Assembly (NCBI RefSeq): GCF_013184075.1
Contig: NZ_JABEQQ010000002.1
Location: 248,001-312,000, forward strand
Direction of reading: 5' to 3'
Length of the DNA: 64,000 bases
Source: Lentilactobacillus kribbianus
Lineage (GTDB): Bacteria; Bacillota; Bacilli; Lactobacillales; Lactobacillaceae
This document shows positions 1 to 8,222 of this stretch, in pieces (positions within the stretch are counted from its first letter, which is position 1; every line of letters starts with the position of its first letter). The translations under genes and the position numbers were made by a program. Under the pieces are notes generated by a model. The model made no database searches. It worked only from the letters and a program-made list of their open reading frames with translations, and had not been told where the DNA came from.

Positions 1-468
1 GCTAATTATGATACTTTTTCAATCCATAAAATCGTTTCTGACGCAATTACAAAAGAAAAGGCCAAAAGTATCAAGGAACAAGAAAATGTTCATGTGATGG
101 CTCGAACTATTAGAAATGGTCAAGATGTTACCGTAGAAGGTGATGTGTTATTTCTAGGCCAGATTCACCAAGGTGGCAAATTATTGGTTAGTGGCAATAT
201 CTTTGTAATGGGAAACGTCGAGGGAATTATTCAAGCTGGTTTTCCTAATGTAGAAAACAAATTTATTATTGGTGACGTTAGAAGTGCACAACAGGTTAGA
301 ATTGGGGAGCAATTTGCCGTTATGGACGACGATATGCGTGCTAAAATAAATAGCAGAACAATTATGTATATTAATGACTTACATACATTAGAATTTGGGG
401 AACTTAATGAACTAAAACAAATTAGTCCAAAGTTCTTTAATCAGATCGGAGGAATTACCAATGGGTAA
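1..468 (+). CDS. minC: septum site-determining protein MinC (5'-truncated by window)
   Basis: Inhibitor of FtsZ assembly that works with MinD to keep division at mid-cell. The reading frame is open from base 1, so the N-terminal domain lies outside the window and about 155 C-terminal residues are visible. They contain the MinC C-terminal beta-helix signature: VEGDVLFLGQIHQGGKL, then GNIFVMGNVEG, then repeated hydrophobic turns, which in this family binds MinD and the FtsZ tail. The first in-frame ATG seen (base 94) is internal. The stop overlaps the start of minD by 8 bases, so the two are translationally coupled. The identification is secure; the true start cannot be seen. Confidence 0.93.
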   Translation, partial: ANYDTFSIHKIVSDAITKEKAKSIKEQENVHVMARTIRNGQDVTVEGDVLFLGQIHQGGKLLVSGNIFVMGNVEGIIQAGFPNVENKFIIGDVRSAQQVRIGEQFAVMDDDMRAKINSRTIMYINDLHTLEFGELNELKQISPKFFNQIGGITNG

Positions 469-1270
469 AGCATACGTGATTACTTCAGGTAAAGGAGGAG
501 TTGGTAAAACAACTTCGACCGCAAATATTGGTACTGCCTTGGCAATGATGGGCAAAAAAGTATGTTTAATGGATTTGGATTTGGGGTTAAGAAACTTAGA
601 TGTAGTATTAGGTTTGGACAATCGAATTATGTACGATATTGTCGATGTCGCAGATGGTCGAGCTAAGTTGGCGCAAGCATTGGTCAAAGATAAGCGATTT
701 GATGATTTACTTTATCTTTTACCAGCAGCCCAAAATACTGATAAAGATGCATTAAATGAAAATCAAGTAATGGATATTGTTGAAGAATTAAAACCAGAAT
801 TTGATTATGTTTTAATTGATTGCCCAGCTGGAATCGAACAAGGATTTATGAATGCCATTGCTGGAGCAGATAGTGCAATTATTGTTACAACTCCGGAAAT
901 ATCAGCCGTTCGTGATGCTGATCGAGTAGTCGGATTATTGGAACAAAATCCATTACAAGAACAACCTCAACTTATCATTAACAGAATTAGAAAACACATG
1001 ATGGATGATGGTTCAGTGATGGATATTGATGAAATCACTCATCATTTGGGAGTAGATTTATTGGGAGTTATTGTTGATGATGACGAAGTTATTTCAACAT
1101 CTAATCATGGTGAACCGGTAGTTTTGGATACAGATAGTTTGGCTGGTCAAGGTTATCGTGATATCGCTCGACGATTAGAGGGTGAATCAGTACCACTAAT
1201 GAATTTAGAAACGGAAACTGCAAAACCAGGATTTTGGCAACGAGTTACCGGTTGGTTTAAACGAAGCTAA
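461..1270 (+). CDS. minD: septum site-determining ATPase MinD
   Basis: ParA/MinD-family ATPase that recruits MinC to the membrane. The 269 residues show the deviant Walker A KGGVGKTTSTAN near residue 10, the switch I region (DLGLRNLDVVLGL), Walker B (VLIDCPAGIEQGF) and a C-terminal amphipathic helix (KPGFWQRVTGWFKRS), the known membrane-targeting sequence. An SD (GGAGG) lies 8 bases before the ATG inside the minC coding end. Length matches the family. It ends just upstream of the promoter for the T-box leader. Confidence 0.97.
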   Translation: MGKAYVITSGKGGVGKTTSTANIGTALAMMGKKVCLMDLDLGLRNLDVVLGLDNRIMYDIVDVADGRAKLAQALVKDKRFDDLLYLLPAAQNTDKDALNENQVMDIVEELKPEFDYVLIDCPAGIEQGFMNAIAGADSAIIVTTPEISAVRDADRVVGLLEQNPLQEQPQLIINRIRKHMMDDGSVMDIDEITHHLGVDLLGVIVDDDEVISTSNHGEPVVLDTDSLAGQGYRDIARRLEGESVPLMNLETETAKPGFWQRVTGWFKRS

Positions 1271-1275
1271 ACCAC

Positions 1276-1304
1276 TTGACGGATTGATTAAAGTAGTTTA
1301 AAAT
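1276..1304 (+). promoter_or_regulatory. sigma-A promoter of the T-box leader
   Basis: TTGACG (1276-1281), a 17-base spacer, then TAAAAT (1299-1304). Predicted transcription start is near 1311, six bases after the minD stop-proximal -35, so the ABC-transporter operon has its own promoter. An AT-only palindrome (1317-1330) opens the transcript. Confidence 0.7.
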
Positions 1305-1310
1305 TCTGCT

Positions 1311-1604
1311 ATCTTAATTATATATATAATCTACGATGATCGGATAGATTTAAGCGGTGATTTAAAGAGAACCTCGTTGGGTGAGAAGAGGAAAATTACA
1401 CTTGAGTTTGCACATCCGGGAGTAATTTTTCTGAAAGTATAACTATGGTTATTTAGTAGGAAAAATCGTTGAACACGTTATTGTTGAAGTTTAGTAATAA
1501 ACTCATTGAGTTTGATTTGTATGAACAAATCAATAAATTGGGGTGGCACCACGATGTCAAAATCGTCCTCTTGGTTAATCATGATTAACCAAGAGGATTT
1601 TTTT
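1311..1604 (+). ncRNA. T-box riboswitch with first antiterminator/terminator
   Basis: Stem I can be drawn from CGGAT (1341-1345) pairing with ATCCG (1414-1418) and GTGATTT (1357-1363) pairing with AAATTAC (1393-1399), with the conserved AGAGA bulge (1366-1370) and distal loop GGGTGA (1379-1384). The specifier bubble is the stretch 1400-1413; the specifier codon is not resolved by eye. A stem-III-like hairpin (1514-1531) precedes the T-box sequence TGGGGTGGCACCACG (1539-1553). A perfect 14-bp terminator (1566-1597) with a T7 tail follows. The UGGC bulge implies an uncharged tRNA with discriminator base G, as in Asn, Asp, Gln, Glu or Ser tRNAs. T-boxes raise expression when the cognate tRNA is uncharged. 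Confidence 0.9.
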
Positions 1605-1623
1605 ATTACTAAACTTATTAAGA

Positions 1624-1707
1624 TAGTTAATGTGAATTAACTATAAATTGAGGTGGCACCACGTTGACTCGTCCTCTTGAACGTTAAAGTTCAAGAGGAC
1701 TTTTTTT
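1624..1707 (+). ncRNA. second, stand-alone T-box expression platform
   Basis: This is a repeat of only the decision half of the T-box: a hairpin TAGTTAAT/ATTAACTA (1624-1643), the T-box sequence GAGGTGGCACCACG (1650-1663), and a perfect 12-bp terminator (1671-1700) with a T7 tail. It lies 42 bases after the first terminator, with no room for a Stem I or specifier loop. The shared block TAAATTG-R-GGTGGCACCACG and the CGTCCTCTTG terminator arm suggest it arose by partial duplication of the first platform. The transporter start codon follows 25 bases after the hairpin. Confidence 0.8.
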
Positions 1708-1724
1708 ATAAGGAGATGAATATT

Positions 1725-2366
1725 TTGGACTACATTATTTCGATTTTACCGGCTTTATTATCAGGAACAAAGATGACATTGACTATTTTTATAATTACGG
1801 GTATTGGTTCTATTTTATTGGGTGTTCTGGTCGGTCTGGGATTAATCAGTCACTTTAAGCCGTTAGTGGGGATACTTAATGTTTATGTTTGGCTAATGCG
1901 AGGAACACCGCTATTATTACAATTGATTTTTGTTTTTTACGGCTTACCACTAATTGGTATTGTTTTTCCTAGATTAGATGCAGCCTTATTGGCTTTTATT
2001 TTAAATTACACGGCTTATTTTGGTGAAATTTTTAGAGGAGGTTTTCAGGCAATACCAGCTGGTCAATTTGAAGCAGCTGAAATGTTACATCTTAGTTATT
2101 GGCAAACAATTAAAAACATTATTGCTCCGCAAGTTTTTAAAATAGTTTTGCCATCATTAGGCAACGAAATTATTAATTTAATTAAAGATTCATCATTAGT
2201 TTATGTTATTGGGTTAGGTGATTTATTACGAGCTGGTAACGTGGCCACGTCTCGTGATGTTACGTTAGTGCCACTGATCTTGGTAGGTATCATTTATTTG
2301 TTATTAACTGCCATTTGTACCTTTGTCTTGAAACAAATTGAAAACCACTTTCGAGTTTGGCGTTAG
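1725..2366 (+). CDS. polar amino-acid ABC transporter permease
   Basis: Membrane-spanning subunit of a HisM/GlnP-type importer. It has about five hydrophobic segments and the family motif EAAEMLHLSYWQT (EAA loop contacting the ATPase), preceded by the typical LMRGTPLLLQLIFVFYGLP segment. The TTG at 1725 is chosen because AAGGAG (1710-1715) ends 9 bases upstream; the ATG at 1716 touches the SD and is unlikely. First gene of a three-gene operon (permease, ATPase, binding protein) under T-box control. Substrate is not certain; the T-box bulge favours an Asn/Asp/Gln/Glu/Ser-related role. Confidence 0.88.
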   Translation: MDYIISILPALLSGTKMTLTIFIITGIGSILLGVLVGLGLISHFKPLVGILNVYVWLMRGTPLLLQLIFVFYGLPLIGIVFPRLDAALLAFILNYTAYFGEIFRGGFQAIPAGQFEAAEMLHLSYWQTIKNIIAPQVFKIVLPSLGNEIINLIKDSSLVYVIGLGDLLRAGNVATSRDVTLVPLILVGIIYLLLTAICTFVLKQIENHFRVWR

Positions 2367-2378
2367 GAAGGAATAATA

Positions 2379-3017
2379 ATGTTAGAAATCAAAAATTTAA
2401 CTAAACAATTTGACGGTCAGATGATTATTAACGATTTTTCAATGATAGTACCTGATCAGTCTATTACGGCTATTGTAGGTCCTTCAGGAGCAGGTAAAAC
2501 CACATTACTTCGCTGTATTACTGGTTTAGTAAAACCCGATAGTGGTCAATTTTTATGGCAAAATCAGATTTTTGATCCTACTGATCATCACAGTCAGAAC
2601 GCTATTATTGGATCAGTATTTCAAGATTTTCAACTATTTCCTAATTTAACAGTATTAAAAAATATTACTTTGGCACCTACGTTAGTTCACCATGAATCAC
2701 TTGAATTAGTTACTCAAAAGGCGGAACGACTACTGATTAGATTAGGATTAGGTGAACAAAAAAATCTTTATCCTTATCAACTTTCTGGCGGTCAAAAACA
2801 ACGAGTGGCAATCGTTAGGGCATTAGCGATGAATCCCAAAATTCTTTGTTATGATGAACCAACTTCAGCACTAGACCCAGGATTACGAGATGAGGTAGCT
2901 GATGTTATCTTAGACCTGCAAACGAGTGGTATGACTCAAATTGTTGTTACTCATGATATAGATTTTGCTCAAAAAATTGCTAATAAAATGATTCAAGTTA
3001 CTGCTTTGAAACGGTAG
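2379..3017 (+). CDS. polar amino-acid ABC transporter ATP-binding protein
   Basis: Cytoplasmic ATPase that powers import by the neighbouring permease. The 212 residues contain Walker A GPSGAGKTT (about residue 34), the Q-loop (VFQDFQLFPN), the signature LSGGQKQR, Walker B LCYDEPTSALD and the H-loop VVTHD. It is about 30 residues shorter than many GlnQ proteins, ending soon after the H-loop with no extended C-terminus. SD AGGAAGG precedes the ATG. It begins 12 bases after the permease stop and ends 8 bases before the binding-protein gene. Confidence 0.92.
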   Translation: MLEIKNLTKQFDGQMIINDFSMIVPDQSITAIVGPSGAGKTTLLRCITGLVKPDSGQFLWQNQIFDPTDHHSQNAIIGSVFQDFQLFPNLTVLKNITLAPTLVHHESLELVTQKAERLLIRLGLGEQKNLYPYQLSGGQKQRVAIVRALAMNPKILCYDEPTSALDPGLRDEVADVILDLQTSGMTQIVVTHDIDFAQKIANKMIQVTALKR

Positions 3018-3025
3018 GTAGATCA

Positions 3026-3883
3026 ATGAAATTTAAACGTAGATTTAATTATTTAACACTTATAATAACGGTACTCATGGCCAGCGTTATTTTCTTAACA
3101 GGTTGTACGAAAAACAATCAATCTAATTTAACTCAATCTCAAATAAATTGGCAAAAAATAAAACAACGAGGAACAATTATAATTGGTTTAGATGATAGTT
3201 TTGTTCCAATGGGATTTCAACAAAAAAATGGTAAAATTACCGGTTATGATGTTGATTTAGCTAGAGCAGTCTTTAAACAGTATCATCTTAAAGTTGATTT
3301 TCAACCGATTGATTGGTCAATGAACGTTACCGAATTACGAAATGGAACTACCGATTTGATTTGGAATGGATTATCCATTAACGAACAGCGGCAACAAAAA
3401 ATTAATTTTAGTGAGCCGTATTTACAAAATAAGCAGGTTCTGGTCACCCAAACTAGCAGTCACATTAAAGATTTCGCTGGTATGAGTAATCAAAGATTAG
3501 GGGTTCAGTCTGGATCAGCAGGAGCGAATGATATTGATAAATATCCCCAGATATTGAAGCAAAAAATTAAGGATCAACAACCAGTTTTGTATGATTCATT
3601 TACGGATGGTTTTTTGGATTTAAAGGCCAATCGAATTCAAGGATTGTTAATTGATAGTGTTTATGCCAATTATTACGTTAAACATCAGGCCAATCGTAAT
3701 CAATATCGAATCATAGCAAGCCCATTTCCTAAAGAATATTATGGAGTTGGTGTTAAAAAAGGTAATCAAGAATTGACAACAAAAGTCAATAAGGGGTTAA
3801 ATAGACTAGCGAAGAGCGGCAAACTAAAAAGAATTAATCAAAAGTGGTTTGGCACTCAAGAAGAATCACCATTAGTAAATTAA
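3026..3883 (+). CDS. amino-acid ABC transporter substrate-binding lipoprotein
   Basis: Extracellular receptor for the importer. Residues 1-27 form a lipoprotein signal: positively charged start, hydrophobic stretch, then lipobox LTGC with Cys27 as lipid anchor. The mature part is a type-3 solute-binding fold (RGTIIIGLDDSFVPMGF, GYDVDLARAVF, and KRINQKWFG near the end), typical of glutamine/cystine-type binding proteins. Expressed with the permease and ATPase. The ligand cannot be assigned from the sequence alone. Confidence 0.92.
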   Translation: MKFKRRFNYLTLIITVLMASVIFLTGCTKNNQSNLTQSQINWQKIKQRGTIIIGLDDSFVPMGFQQKNGKITGYDVDLARAVFKQYHLKVDFQPIDWSMNVTELRNGTTDLIWNGLSINEQRQQKINFSEPYLQNKQVLVTQTSSHIKDFAGMSNQRLGVQSGSAGANDIDKYPQILKQKIKDQQPVLYDSFTDGFLDLKANRIQGLLIDSVYANYYVKHQANRNQYRIIASPFPKEYYGVGVKKGNQELTTKVNKGLNRLAKSGKLKRINQKWFGTQEESPLVN

Positions 3884-3901
3884 AAGGTAATAGGATATAA
3901 A

Positions 3902-5188
3902 ATGAAGATAAAAAAACAGCAATTTCGTACCATTAAGGTAATTTCGGATGATAAATTTAAAAATAATAAAATCACAATTAATTTTGTGCGCCCATTAGTT
4001 GCTGATGAATTGAGTAAGCGGGCTTTATTAGCTGAATTAATTGGGAATGGTTCACGTAAATATGATAGCGAACAGGCAGTAGCAAAAAAACTATCTAATT
4101 TATATGGGGCTAGCTATGGGGCTACAGTTATTCGTTTAGGTACTCAAAGTATTTTGCAAGTAAACATTACCTTTCCTAATGATAAATATTTACCCAATCA
4201 GACTAAGTTATTACCAGAAATAATTGATTTTTTAATAGAAATGCTTTATGCCCCACAAGTTATTGATAGTCAGTTTGAACCTCACTTTTTTAGGCTTCAC
4301 CAAGACAATATGATTAGATATGTGAATAGTATTCAAGAAGATCATGCGTATGATAGTATTATTGCTTTACGCAAATTATTTTATGATAATCAGAGTCAAT
4401 ATGGTGATTATATTTTAGGAAGTAAAAATCAAATCGAAGCGGTGTCCAGTCAAAGTTTATTTGAATATTATCAATCGGTTATTGAAAATGATGCGGTTAT
4501 TATTACAACAGCCGGTAATTTAGAATTGGCTACGATTCGTAAAGCATTTCTCGAGACACCACTAGCTGAGTATATGGATACTTCGTTTCAGTGGCCGGCT
4601 TTAAAGGTACCATATCAAGTTCATGGTCCACGTAAACAAGTTAAAAAGTATGAAGGTGATCAGACTATTTTAACAATGGGGGCTTATTTACCAATTTATT
4701 TAAATGATATGCAATATTTTGCGGCCTTAGTGGGGAACAGTATTTTAGGTGGTTCGATGCAGTCGTTATTGTTTACTAATATTCGAGAAAAAGAAAGTTT
4801 GGCATATGATGCTCATAGTACCTATGATGCTTTAGAAGGCAGAATTACTATTCAAACGGGTATTGATGCTAAAAACGTAGAACGAGTTACGCAATTGATT
4901 AAGGCGCAATTAAAAAAATTACAAACAGCAGATTATGACAAGCAATTATTAACAGCTACCAAAAAAGGTTTGGCAGGCGGTAGAATCGCCGGTACTGATT
5001 ACCTTAGAACACTAACTAATCGTGCGCTTATAAATGAGTTTAAGCAAAATGAAATGTCAGAAGCACAGTGGCAACGTAATTTGGCCAAAGTAACGATGAC
5101 TGACGTTGCCGACGCTTTTAAAAAGATTTCCATCCAAGCAATTTATGTTGGTTTGGCTACTAAAGGAAGTAATAATGAAAGAAATTAA
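3902..5188 (+). CDS. ymfF: M16-family peptidase-like protein, catalytically dead partner (YmfF type)
   Basis: First member of the paired M16 (insulinase-fold) proteins found before rodZ/pgsA in Firmicutes. Its 428 residues lack the zinc motif HxxEH; the equivalent N-terminal position reads LLAELIGNGSRKY. The middle domain (ILGGSMQSLLFTNIREKESLAY) matches the conserved REKxxLAY segment of the second M16 half. By family logic it should form a heterodimer with the active partner downstream, whose start lies inside this gene's last 14 bases. The cellular substrate is unknown. Confidence 0.88.
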   Translation: MKIKKQQFRTIKVISDDKFKNNKITINFVRPLVADELSKRALLAELIGNGSRKYDSEQAVAKKLSNLYGASYGATVIRLGTQSILQVNITFPNDKYLPNQTKLLPEIIDFLIEMLYAPQVIDSQFEPHFFRLHQDNMIRYVNSIQEDHAYDSIIALRKLFYDNQSQYGDYILGSKNQIEAVSSQSLFEYYQSVIENDAVIITTAGNLELATIRKAFLETPLAEYMDTSFQWPALKVPYQVHGPRKQVKKYEGDQTILTMGAYLPIYLNDMQYFAALVGNSILGGSMQSLLFTNIREKESLAYDAHSTYDALEGRITIQTGIDAKNVERVTQLIKAQLKKLQTADYDKQLLTATKKGLAGGRIAGTDYLRTLTNRALINEFKQNEMSEAQWQRNLAKVTMTDVADAFKKISIQAIYVGLATKGSNNERN

Positions 5189-6452
5189 ATATTCAAAATA
5201 TGATGAAGTATTATATACGCAGACACTCCCAAATGGATTTCAAATATTTGTGCTACCTAAGCCAGGATTTGCTAAAATTTCGGCGGCAATGAATGTTCAT
5301 TTTGGTTCGTTAGATTCGGAATTTATGTTAGGTGATCGATTAATTCAACAACCTGCTGGAATTGCTCATTTTTTGGAGCATCAATTATTTGATAAAAAGG
5401 GATATGATGTTTCACAAATCTTTGCAAATAATGGTGCTGACGTTAATGCTTTTACTTCCTATACTAAAACCAGCTACACCATGGCGACAACTGTGAATGG
5501 GTACCAAAATTTAGCGACTTTAGTGTCCTTTGTTACCAGTCCATATTTTACGGATGATAATATTTCAAAGGAAAAAGGGATTATTACTCAAGAAATTGGA
5601 ATGTATCAAGATGATCCAGAAAACCAGTTGTATGTTAAAACTATTCAAAATATGTATTCAAAGACGACATTAGCAGATGATGTAGCGGGTAGTGTGGAAT
5701 CTATTCAGCAAATTACTAAAAATGATTTAAAGTTGGCATATACAAGTTTTTATCGACCAACTAATATGAATTTATTTGTTACTGGCAACTTAGCGCCAGA
5801 AAAGGTTTTTGAAGTAGTATCACAAAATTTTAATTCCGAAGTAGCAAATGAGGTCGGTCAACATATTTATACTAAAAAGATTGCTGATTTGATGCCAGAA
5901 TCAAATATTACTACGATGCATAAACCAATTTTTTATCCTAAATTTGCCATTGGCATTCGGGGAAATGATATAGTTGAATCAAAACGAACAGGTCTAAAAT
6001 ATGAGATTGCGGTGTCCATGGCATTGGATTTATTTTTTGCCGAAACAGCAACCACGTATAATCAGTTATTTCACCAAAACCTGTTAGACGATTCCTTTAA
6101 CTATGAATTTGAAAATGAAGTCGGATTTCATTTTGCGATACTAATGGGGAATGCGGATGATCCTAAACAAACCATTACTGCCCTAAAATCTGTTTTGACT
6201 GAAATTAACCAAAAATTACCGCAAATGAAAAATGAATTTGAATTGCAAAAAAAGGAATTAATTGGGAATTATTTAGCTATGATGGATTCTGAAAATGCGA
6301 TTGTTTCGCAATTTGATAATAATGATGATTTTAGTTCAACTATTTTTGACGAATTAAGTATAATTAATGAACTTAATTTTACCGATTTCGTAACTATCAC
6401 CCAGCCATTTTGGCAGAATGCGAGCTATACGGTAACAATTGTTGAACCATAA
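5175..6452 (+). CDS. ymfH: M16-family zinc metallopeptidase (YmfH type)
   Basis: Active partner of the M16 pair. The zinc motif HFLEH (in AGIAHFLEHQLFDKKG) lies near residue 62, followed at the usual distance by a glutamate in EKGIITQEIGMYQDD. The true start is the ATG at 5175, preceded by AAAGGAAG; an upstream in-frame ATG (5106) sits inside ymfF without an SD. It overlaps ymfF by 14 bases, so the two are probably translationally coupled. 425 residues is a normal length. Confidence 0.92.
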   Translation: MKEIKYSKYDEVLYTQTLPNGFQIFVLPKPGFAKISAAMNVHFGSLDSEFMLGDRLIQQPAGIAHFLEHQLFDKKGYDVSQIFANNGADVNAFTSYTKTSYTMATTVNGYQNLATLVSFVTSPYFTDDNISKEKGIITQEIGMYQDDPENQLYVKTIQNMYSKTTLADDVAGSVESIQQITKNDLKLAYTSFYRPTNMNLFVTGNLAPEKVFEVVSQNFNSEVANEVGQHIYTKKIADLMPESNITTMHKPIFYPKFAIGIRGNDIVESKRTGLKYEIAVSMALDLFFAETATTYNQLFHQNLLDDSFNYEFENEVGFHFAILMGNADDPKQTITALKSVLTEINQKLPQMKNEFELQKKELIGNYLAMMDSENAIVSQFDNNDDFSSTIFDELSIINELNFTDFVTITQPFWQNASYTVTIVEP

Positions 6453-6539
6453 TAATTTTTAAACAATCCTTATGTTATTTAGCTTGGTAGGATATGATAT
6501 ACTGAAATTAACGACTATTGTGAATGTGTGGAGAGAGCT

Positions 6540-7454
6540 ATGACCGAAGAGAATGAAAATTTGACAAAGGCTTCAATTGGTAAAACGCTAAAGGAAGCGC
6601 GAGTTGCCAATGGCTATACACTTGATGACTTACAAAAAAATACTAAAATTCAAAAACGTTATCTTATTGCTATCGAAGAAGATAAGTTTGATGAATTACC
6701 TGGTGAATTTTATGTGCGGGCGTTTGTAAAACAGTATGCAGATTCAGTAGGTTTGGATGGCAATGAATTATTGAGTCAAGCAAACGATAAGCTTCCTAAC
6801 GCTAAAACAGCAGAACTACCTAATGATAGTAATGGTGTTGCGGGTTCTGAAAAGCGTTCGGAACAACGACCTTTTACTGAGGAACGGGATTTTGATTTTA
6901 AACGATACATACCAATCGTTGCGGTGTCTTTGATTGTAATTTTAATTTTGATTGCTATTTGGGTCGCTGCTTCGCGTAATACGCATAATGCGTCGCAAAC
7001 TAAAATTGATAGTAGCAGTGTCACCGTTTCATCCAGCTCCGCCAAGACCAAAAAGGCTAAAACTGAAATTGTTGATACTAAAACTAAAAAAGCTGCTAAA
7101 AAAACTAAGGCTAAGAAAAATACTGAAATTAGTTTTAAGAAAACAACGGTTTCTGGTAGCAACTTAACTTATTCGGTTAGTGGCATTGCTAAAGAAAAGA
7201 AATTAATTAAAATTTCAGCAACTGAAAGCGCCTGGACTTCAGTAACTGTCGATGGTGCTAGCAAGTGGCAAGGTTCTCAAACTACGGGACAAAAAAAGAC
7301 CATTTCGTTGCCAGCAGATACCACAGCTGCGTCTATTCAAATGGGAAATGCTAAAGGTACTAAACTAAGCATCAATGGTAAAGCACTTAAGTTAGCTGCC
7401 CCAGCTGCAGGATCAAGTGATCAAGTGCGAACTGTAACTATTGATTTTAAATAA
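6540..7454 (+). CDS. rodZ: RodZ-like cytoskeletal/helix-turn-helix membrane protein
   Basis: Links cell-shape machinery to the membrane. Residues 10-75 form an Xre-type helix-turn-helix (IGKTLKEARVANGYTLDDL, LPGEFYVRAFVKQYA). A transmembrane segment follows near residues 120-145 (PIVAVSLIVILILIAIWV), then a Ser/Lys/Thr-rich linker and an extracellular beta-rich DUF4115-like domain. The start is the ATG at 6540, behind GGAGAG (6530-6535). Just upstream is an extended -10 (TGATATACT) near 6500. It precedes pgsA, as in most Lactobacillales. Confidence 0.9.
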   Translation: MTEENENLTKASIGKTLKEARVANGYTLDDLQKNTKIQKRYLIAIEEDKFDELPGEFYVRAFVKQYADSVGLDGNELLSQANDKLPNAKTAELPNDSNGVAGSEKRSEQRPFTEERDFDFKRYIPIVAVSLIVILILIAIWVAASRNTHNASQTKIDSSSVTVSSSSAKTKKAKTEIVDTKTKKAAKKTKAKKNTEISFKKTTVSGSNLTYSVSGIAKEKKLIKISATESAWTSVTVDGASKWQGSQTTGQKKTISLPADTTAASIQMGNAKGTKLSINGKALKLAAPAAGSSDQVRTVTIDFK

Positions 7455-7486
7455 AAATATTTTATGTGTGAAGGGGAGTTTGAGCT

Positions 7487-8080
7487 ATGAATTTGCCAAA
7501 CAAATTAACTTTTTTTCGAATTATATTAATTCCGGTTTTTATTATTATTCTGGCAATACCTTTTAATTGGGGAAGTGTCACTATTGCAGGTACTACAATT
7601 ACTGTGGCACGATTAGTTGCAACGATAATTTTTGTAGTAGCTTCATTAACTGATGTGTTGGATGGTAAAATTGCAAGAAAAAATCATTTAATTACTAATT
7701 TTGGTAAATTTGCTGATCCACTAGCTGATAAGATGTTGATGACCACTGCCTTTTTCTTCTTGGTAGCTTCACATACGGTACCAGCTTGGGTAGCTGCGAT
7801 TATTGCTTGTCGTGAATTAGCGGTAACTGGATTACGATTAATCATTGTTCAAAGTGATGGAGAAGTGATGGCTGCTGAAATGCCAGGTAAAATTAAAACT
7901 GTTTCACAAATGTTTGCAGTCTTTTTCTTGTTAATGAATAATATTTTCTTTAATTTAATTCATATTCCAATGGATCAAATTTTATTGTATATTTGCCTAT
8001 TCTTTACGGTTTACTCAGGTGCTGATTATTTCATTAAGAACAGAAATGTTTTTGCTGATTCTTTTGAAAAAAAGAATTAA
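7487..8080 (+). CDS. pgsA: CDP-diacylglycerol-glycerol-3-phosphate 3-phosphatidyltransferase
   Basis: Makes phosphatidylglycerophosphate, the precursor of phosphatidylglycerol and cardiolipin, in the membrane. The CDP-alcohol phosphatidyltransferase signature DGxxARx8GxxxDxxxD is complete (starting DGKIARK near residue 64 and ending FADPLADK). Several hydrophobic helices surround it. 197 residues is usual. SD AAGGGGAG precedes the ATG. The gene lies between rodZ and recA, the standard order. Confidence 0.95.
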   Translation: MNLPNKLTFFRIILIPVFIIILAIPFNWGSVTIAGTTITVARLVATIIFVVASLTDVLDGKIARKNHLITNFGKFADPLADKMLMTTAFFFLVASHTVPAWVAAIIACRELAVTGLRLIIVQSDGEVMAAEMPGKIKTVSQMFAVFFLLMNNIFFNLIHIPMDQILLYICLFFTVYSGADYFIKNRNVFADSFEKKN

Positions 8081-8121
8081 ATCTTACGTAATTAAATAAT
8101 AAGAGCGGAAAATGCTCGAAT

Positions 8122-8150
8122 AAAAAAGGCGAACAAAAGTTCGACTTTTT
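8122..8150 (+). terminator. terminator hairpin after pgsA containing the recA LexA box
   Basis: An A-rich arm and CGAAC pair across an AAAA loop with GTTCG and a T-rich arm, with one mismatch (G8129/A8144). The hairpin and T-run could end pgsA transcription. The central 14 bases are also a LexA operator candidate, annotated separately. Confidence 0.55.
8130..8143 (+). promoter_or_regulatory. candidate LexA (SOS) box of recA
   Basis: CGAACAAAAGTTCG is a perfect palindrome in both arms of the Firmicute LexA box (CGAAC-N4-GTTCG). It ends 9 bases before the recA -35 element, so LexA binding would hinder promoter access. Confidence 0.72.
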
Positions 8151-8152
8151 TC

Positions 8153-8181
8153 TTGCTTTTTATTAAATTTATTTGTATAGT
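8153..8181 (+). promoter_or_regulatory. recA promoter
   Basis: TTGCTT (8153-8158), a 17-base spacer and TATAGT (8176-8181). Predicted start is near 8188, about 35 bases before the recA ATG. Confidence 0.7.
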
Positions 8182-8222
8182 TGCTGTTGTAGACTTTTCC
8201 ATAAGGAAGACGGAGGAACTTA

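Noticed and set aside
412-687. Minus-strand ORF of 91 residues across the minC/minD junction
   Set aside because: It lies wholly antisense to two certain genes, has no SD and no sensible domain; a shadow frame.
1317-1330. AT-only palindrome ATTATATATATAAT
   Set aside because: Falls at the T-box transcript start; such AT repeats are expected by composition and show no repeat elsewhere in the window.
6776-7162. Minus-strand ORF of 128 residues with hydrophobic stretches, inside rodZ
   Set aside because: It mirrors the low-complexity Lys/Ser linker of rodZ in antisense; no SD and no start context.
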